Shown one piece after another: positions 6,050-8,046 of a stretch of DNA of 8,046 nucleotides. The position numbers were made by a program, and so were the translations under genes. How positions within the stretch are numbered: position 1 is the first letter of the stretch; every line of letters begins with the position of its first letter. The notes beneath the pieces were generated by a model. The model searched no databases, was not told the DNA's origin, and saw only the letters and a list, made by a program, of their open reading frames with translations. The DNA comes from Nanobdellota archaeon (GTDB taxonomy: Archaea; Nanobdellota; Nanobdellia; SCGC-AAA011-G17; GW2011-AR17), in contig JADHVA010000032.1 of the NCBI GenBank assembly GCA_016784245.1, positions 1 to 8,046 on the forward strand, read 5' to 3'.

Positions 6050-6917
6050 CCAAAGCTCCATTCAAGTCAAAAATATATTCTAACAAAAATTCTTGTAAAA
6101 TTAAATCTTCAGTATAACCTTTTTCTTTATAATCTGCTATCCTTCCATTCAAAAACTCAAACATCCTATAAAATTCTTCAACTTTATCTAACTTAAAATC
6201 ATAAAAAAGTTCTCTATAATAAACTAATAATAAATTAATATCTCTCAATAAAAATTTAGAATTTTTACTCATTTTATTATCAATACCATATTTAGCTAAT
6301 TTTTTATAAACATCTCCAACTCTTTCCAACTGTTCAACTAAATAATATATCACATTAGGTTTAACAATTAATTTTATTTCCCCTTTATTTAAAATTCTTC
6401 TACAAAAATCTGACAATTTATTCACTTGATCATCTTTCATAATCACTTCATTATATTCTTCTTCATTCATAGCATCAAATAATTTATTTCCCATAATTTC
6501 TAAAGTAAAAAAGATTCTTTTCAATGCTGTATCAAATTCTTCTTTATCAGAACTAGCCAAATTCTTTACAATAACAAACCCTTCACCTTGTTTTATAATT
6601 TCAAAACCAATACAAGTTCTTTGTAAAGTTTTCTCAATAACTTTCAACTGTTCATTATTATCATAAACAATTTTTGCTTGATCATATCCAGATTTATATA
6701 TTGCACCAACAATCCTTCCTAACATTTTTTCTAAATTCTCAACATTCACTGTTAACTCTTCACCTTTTACATTTTTTCCAGTTTTAACAATAATAGAATC
6801 ACCTATTTCTTCAATATTTAGTTCTTCACCTTTTTGGATATTATATTTTTTTATCCATTTTGAAGGCAAAGAAACTACATGTGTTTTTCCACCCATTAGT
6901 ATCACATTTCTCTTCAT
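6033..6917 (-). CDS. AbrB-like/PhoU-domain protein (phosphate uptake regulator-like)
   Basis: This 294-residue protein has an N-terminal SpoVT-AbrB-type swapped-hairpin DNA-binding domain (1-45: MKRNVILMGGKTHVVSLPSK, WIKKYNIQKGEELNI) followed by a long PhoU-like helical region. That region includes EQLERVGDVYKKLAKYG (195-211) with the metal-binding E198-x3-D202 pattern. Archaeal members of this architecture are annotated as phosphate regulators; no pst transport genes are visible here, so the regulon is unknown. I chose the ATG at 6917 because family members begin MKRKV-like and a TATA box (TTTTATAG, 6940-6947) is centred about 26 bases upstream, fitting leaderless initiation. A GTG at 7007 would add 30 residues with a strongly hydrophobic stretch; I think that is upstream DNA read through, but a membrane-anchored form cannot be excluded. 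Confidence 0.78.
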   Translation of the reverse strand: MKRNVILMGGKTHVVSLPSKWIKKYNIQKGEELNIEEIGDSIIVKTGKNVKGEELTVNVENLEKMLGRIVGAIYKSGYDQAKIVYDNNEQLKVIEKTLQRTCIGFEIIKQGEGFVIVKNLASSDKEEFDTALKRIFFTLEIMGNKLFDAMNEEEYNEVIMKDDQVNKLSDFCRRILNKGEIKLIVKPNVIYYLVEQLERVGDVYKKLAKYGIDNKMSKNSKFLLRDINLLLVYYRELFYDFKLDKVEEFYRMFEFLNGRIADYKEKGYTEDLILQEFLLEYIFDLNGALVTIKL

Positions 6918-6939
6918 ATAAGCTAAAAATAGCCTTTTA

Positions 6940-6947
6940 CTATAAAA
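6940..6947 (-). promoter_or_regulatory. TATA box for the AbrB-PhoU gene (leaderless)
   Basis: Read on the minus strand this is TTTTATAG, centred about 26 bases before the ATG at 6917. It supports the shorter start over the GTG at 7007. Confidence 0.5.
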
Positions 6948-6982
6948 AAACATTGTAATTAAAAAAGCTATACCAAAAAAAA

Positions 6983-6997
6983 CTGAAAGATTTTCAG
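6983..6997. repeat. Perfect inverted repeat, possible operator
   Basis: CTGAAA-GAT-TTTCAG is a perfect 6-base palindrome with a 3-base spacer. If the PhoU-like gene starts at 6917 it lies in the 124-base divergent intergenic region, 36 bases upstream of the minus-strand TATA box and 17 bases upstream of the plus-strand one. It could be an operator, perhaps for the AbrB domain encoded next door; chance in AT-rich DNA is possible. Confidence 0.3.
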
Positions 6998-7013
6998 AAA
7001 ACCACACATAATC

Positions 7014-7021
7014 TTATAAAT
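7014..7021 (+). promoter_or_regulatory. TATA box for the XPD helicase gene (leaderless)
   Basis: TTATAAAT is centred about 25 bases before the ATG at 7042. The bases between hold no Shine-Dalgarno (CCAAAATCTACAAATCTCAC), so the transcript is probably leaderless. Confidence 0.5.
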
Positions 7022-7041
7022 CCAAAATCTACAAATCTCAC

Positions 7042-8046
7042 ATGGATTACTATTTCCCATATGATACATTAAGAAAAACCCAAGGGAATTTAATGAATAT
7101 AGTCCATGAAACTATAAAAAACAAAACTAATTTGCTTCTACATGCACCTACAGGTATAGGAAAAACAATCTCTACACTTGCACCTGCTCTATCATATATA
7201 TTAAAAGAGGAACCAAAAAAAACAATTTTCTTTCTAACTTCTAGAAATACTCAACATTTAATTGCTGTAGAAACATTAAAAGATATGAAACAAAAACATA
7301 ATCTTAACTTAGTTGTTGTTGATTTAATTGGAAAAAAAGGAATGTGTAATCAATCTGGAATAAATTTACTTACTTCATCAGAATTTTTTGAATATTGTAA
7401 AGATTTAAGAGAAAAAGACAATTGTCCATATTTTTCTAATCTCAAAATAAAAAATAAATTATCTCCAACAGTAATTAATGTTTTAGATAAATTAAAAGCT
7501 CAATCTCCTTTACATGTTGAAGAAATAAACACCATTTGTTTTAATTCTGATGTATGTAGTTACGAAACTGCTTGTTTACTTGGAAAAAAAGCACAAGTCA
7601 TAATTGCTGATTACAATTACATGTTAAATCCTCACATAAGAAATAATCTTTTACAAAGAATGAACAAAAACCTTAGTGATTGTATTATTATTTTTGATGA
7701 AGGTCATAATATTCCATACAGAGCAAGAGACATTCTAAGCTCAAATTTAAGCACAATAACTTTAGATTATGCATCAAAAGAAACAAAAGCTATGGGGCAC
7801 AAAGAAATTTCTGAAAATTTATTAGACATAAAAGAAAAATTAGAAAGACTTGCTAAAGAAAAAGTTCCTTTTGATAAAATGGAATCAATAACTGCAAAAA
7901 GAGATTTCCAATCTAAAGTTGAAGACATTTCAAACTATGAAGAACTTATGGGTAGCTTTTCTTTTGCTGCAGATCAAATTCTTGAAACTAAAAGAAGAAG
8001 TTTCACTCAATCTGTTGCAATGTTCATGGAAAATTGGTTAGGCCCA
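7042..8046 (+). CDS. XPD/Rad3-family iron-sulfur DNA helicase (N-terminal part)
   Basis: This gene runs off the right edge; 335 residues are visible and the frame is open to the last base. It is a superfamily 2 5'-3' helicase of the XPD/DinG type, acting in DNA repair or replication-associated unwinding. Motifs in order: a Q-motif-like PYDTLRKTQ (6-14), Walker A APTGIGKT (35-42), motif Ia FLTSRNTQ (64-71), four cysteines spaced as in the XPD iron-sulfur domain (C102 in GMCNQ, C119 in EYCKD, C128 in NCPYF, C172 in VCSYE), the motif AQVIIADYNYML (184-195), and the DEAH-type box DEGH (219-222). The following helical stretch (about 225-330) would be the arch domain, and helicase domain 2 lies outside the window. 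The start is set by the family N-terminus and the TATA box at 7014-7021. The four cysteines make XPD more likely than a plain DEAD-box enzyme. It is divergent from the PhoU-like gene. Confidence 0.9.
   Translation, partial: MDYYFPYDTLRKTQGNLMNIVHETIKNKTNLLLHAPTGIGKTISTLAPALSYILKEEPKKTIFFLTSRNTQHLIAVETLKDMKQKHNLNLVVVDLIGKKGMCNQSGINLLTSSEFFEYCKDLREKDNCPYFSNLKIKNKLSPTVINVLDKLKAQSPLHVEEINTICFNSDVCSYETACLLGKKAQVIIADYNYMLNPHIRNNLLQRMNKNLSDCIIIFDEGHNIPYRARDILSSNLSTITLDYASKETKAMGHKEISENLLDIKEKLERLAKEKVPFDKMESITAKRDFQSKVEDISNYEELMGSFSFAADQILETKRRSFTQSVAMFMENWLGP

Noticed and set aside
6918..7007. GTG at 7007 as the main start of the PhoU-like gene
   Set aside because: The nearest TATA element is only about 9 bases upstream of the GTG and points to the opposite gene, while the ATG at 6917 matches the family start and has a TATA box about 26 bases upstream. 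It is kept as a finding only.
1..8046. CRISPR arrays, tRNA or rRNA genes, insertion sequences
   Set aside because: No regularly spaced repeats, no cloverleaf or conserved tRNA elements, no transposase and no terminal inverted repeats were seen; nearly all of the window is coding.

Overview
This is an AT-rich window with archaeal signals throughout: Shine-Dalgarno sites of the GAGGTGA type, TATA elements about 25 bases upstream of start codons, an XPD/Rad3 helicase, an AbrB-PhoU protein, a FlaJ/TadC-type membrane protein, and the archaeal gene trio oapA-oapB-oapC (also called arvA-arvB-arvC). Low GC, compact spacing, many Lys/Asn/Ile residues and divergent family members suggest a DPANN-type archaeon (Woesearchaeota/Pacearchaeota-like). 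That placement is inference.

Layout. (1) Bases 1-2291, plus strand: three overlapping genes. They are the C-terminal part of a TadA/FlaI-type secretion ATPase that has lost its nucleotide-binding motifs, a 45-residue helical protein, and a TadC/FlaJ-like platform protein lacking the usual C-terminal membrane segments. (2) Bases 2292-3823, plus strand: a promoter, then the oapABC operon, namely a Ras/Era-like GTPase with an amphipathic basic N-terminus, a DUF2073 protein and a zinc-ribbon protein. (3) Bases 3854-6049, plus strand: a Nudix hydrolase with an altered Nudix box, then a large protein joining an N-terminal helical/TPR-like region to an aminoglycoside-phosphotransferase-like kinase. 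Each appears to have its own promoter and a leaderless start. (4) Bases 6033-6917, minus strand: an AbrB-PhoU protein that overlaps the kinase gene tail to tail. (5) From 7042 to the window end, plus strand: the N-terminal 335 residues of an XPD-family iron-sulfur helicase, transcribed divergently from the PhoU-like gene.

How the genes may work together. OapA/ArvA homologues in haloarchaea have been linked to extracellular vesicle formation, and the oap genes there lie beside a replication origin. Here the trio sits directly downstream of a degenerate pilus-type motor and platform pair. The most interesting reading is a membrane-associated neighbourhood in which the assembly ATPase has become a non-catalytic partner and the platform has lost its C-terminal anchor, next to a membrane-remodelling GTPase. 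A functional link between the two groups is inferred from adjacency only. The other genes look like independent single-gene units.
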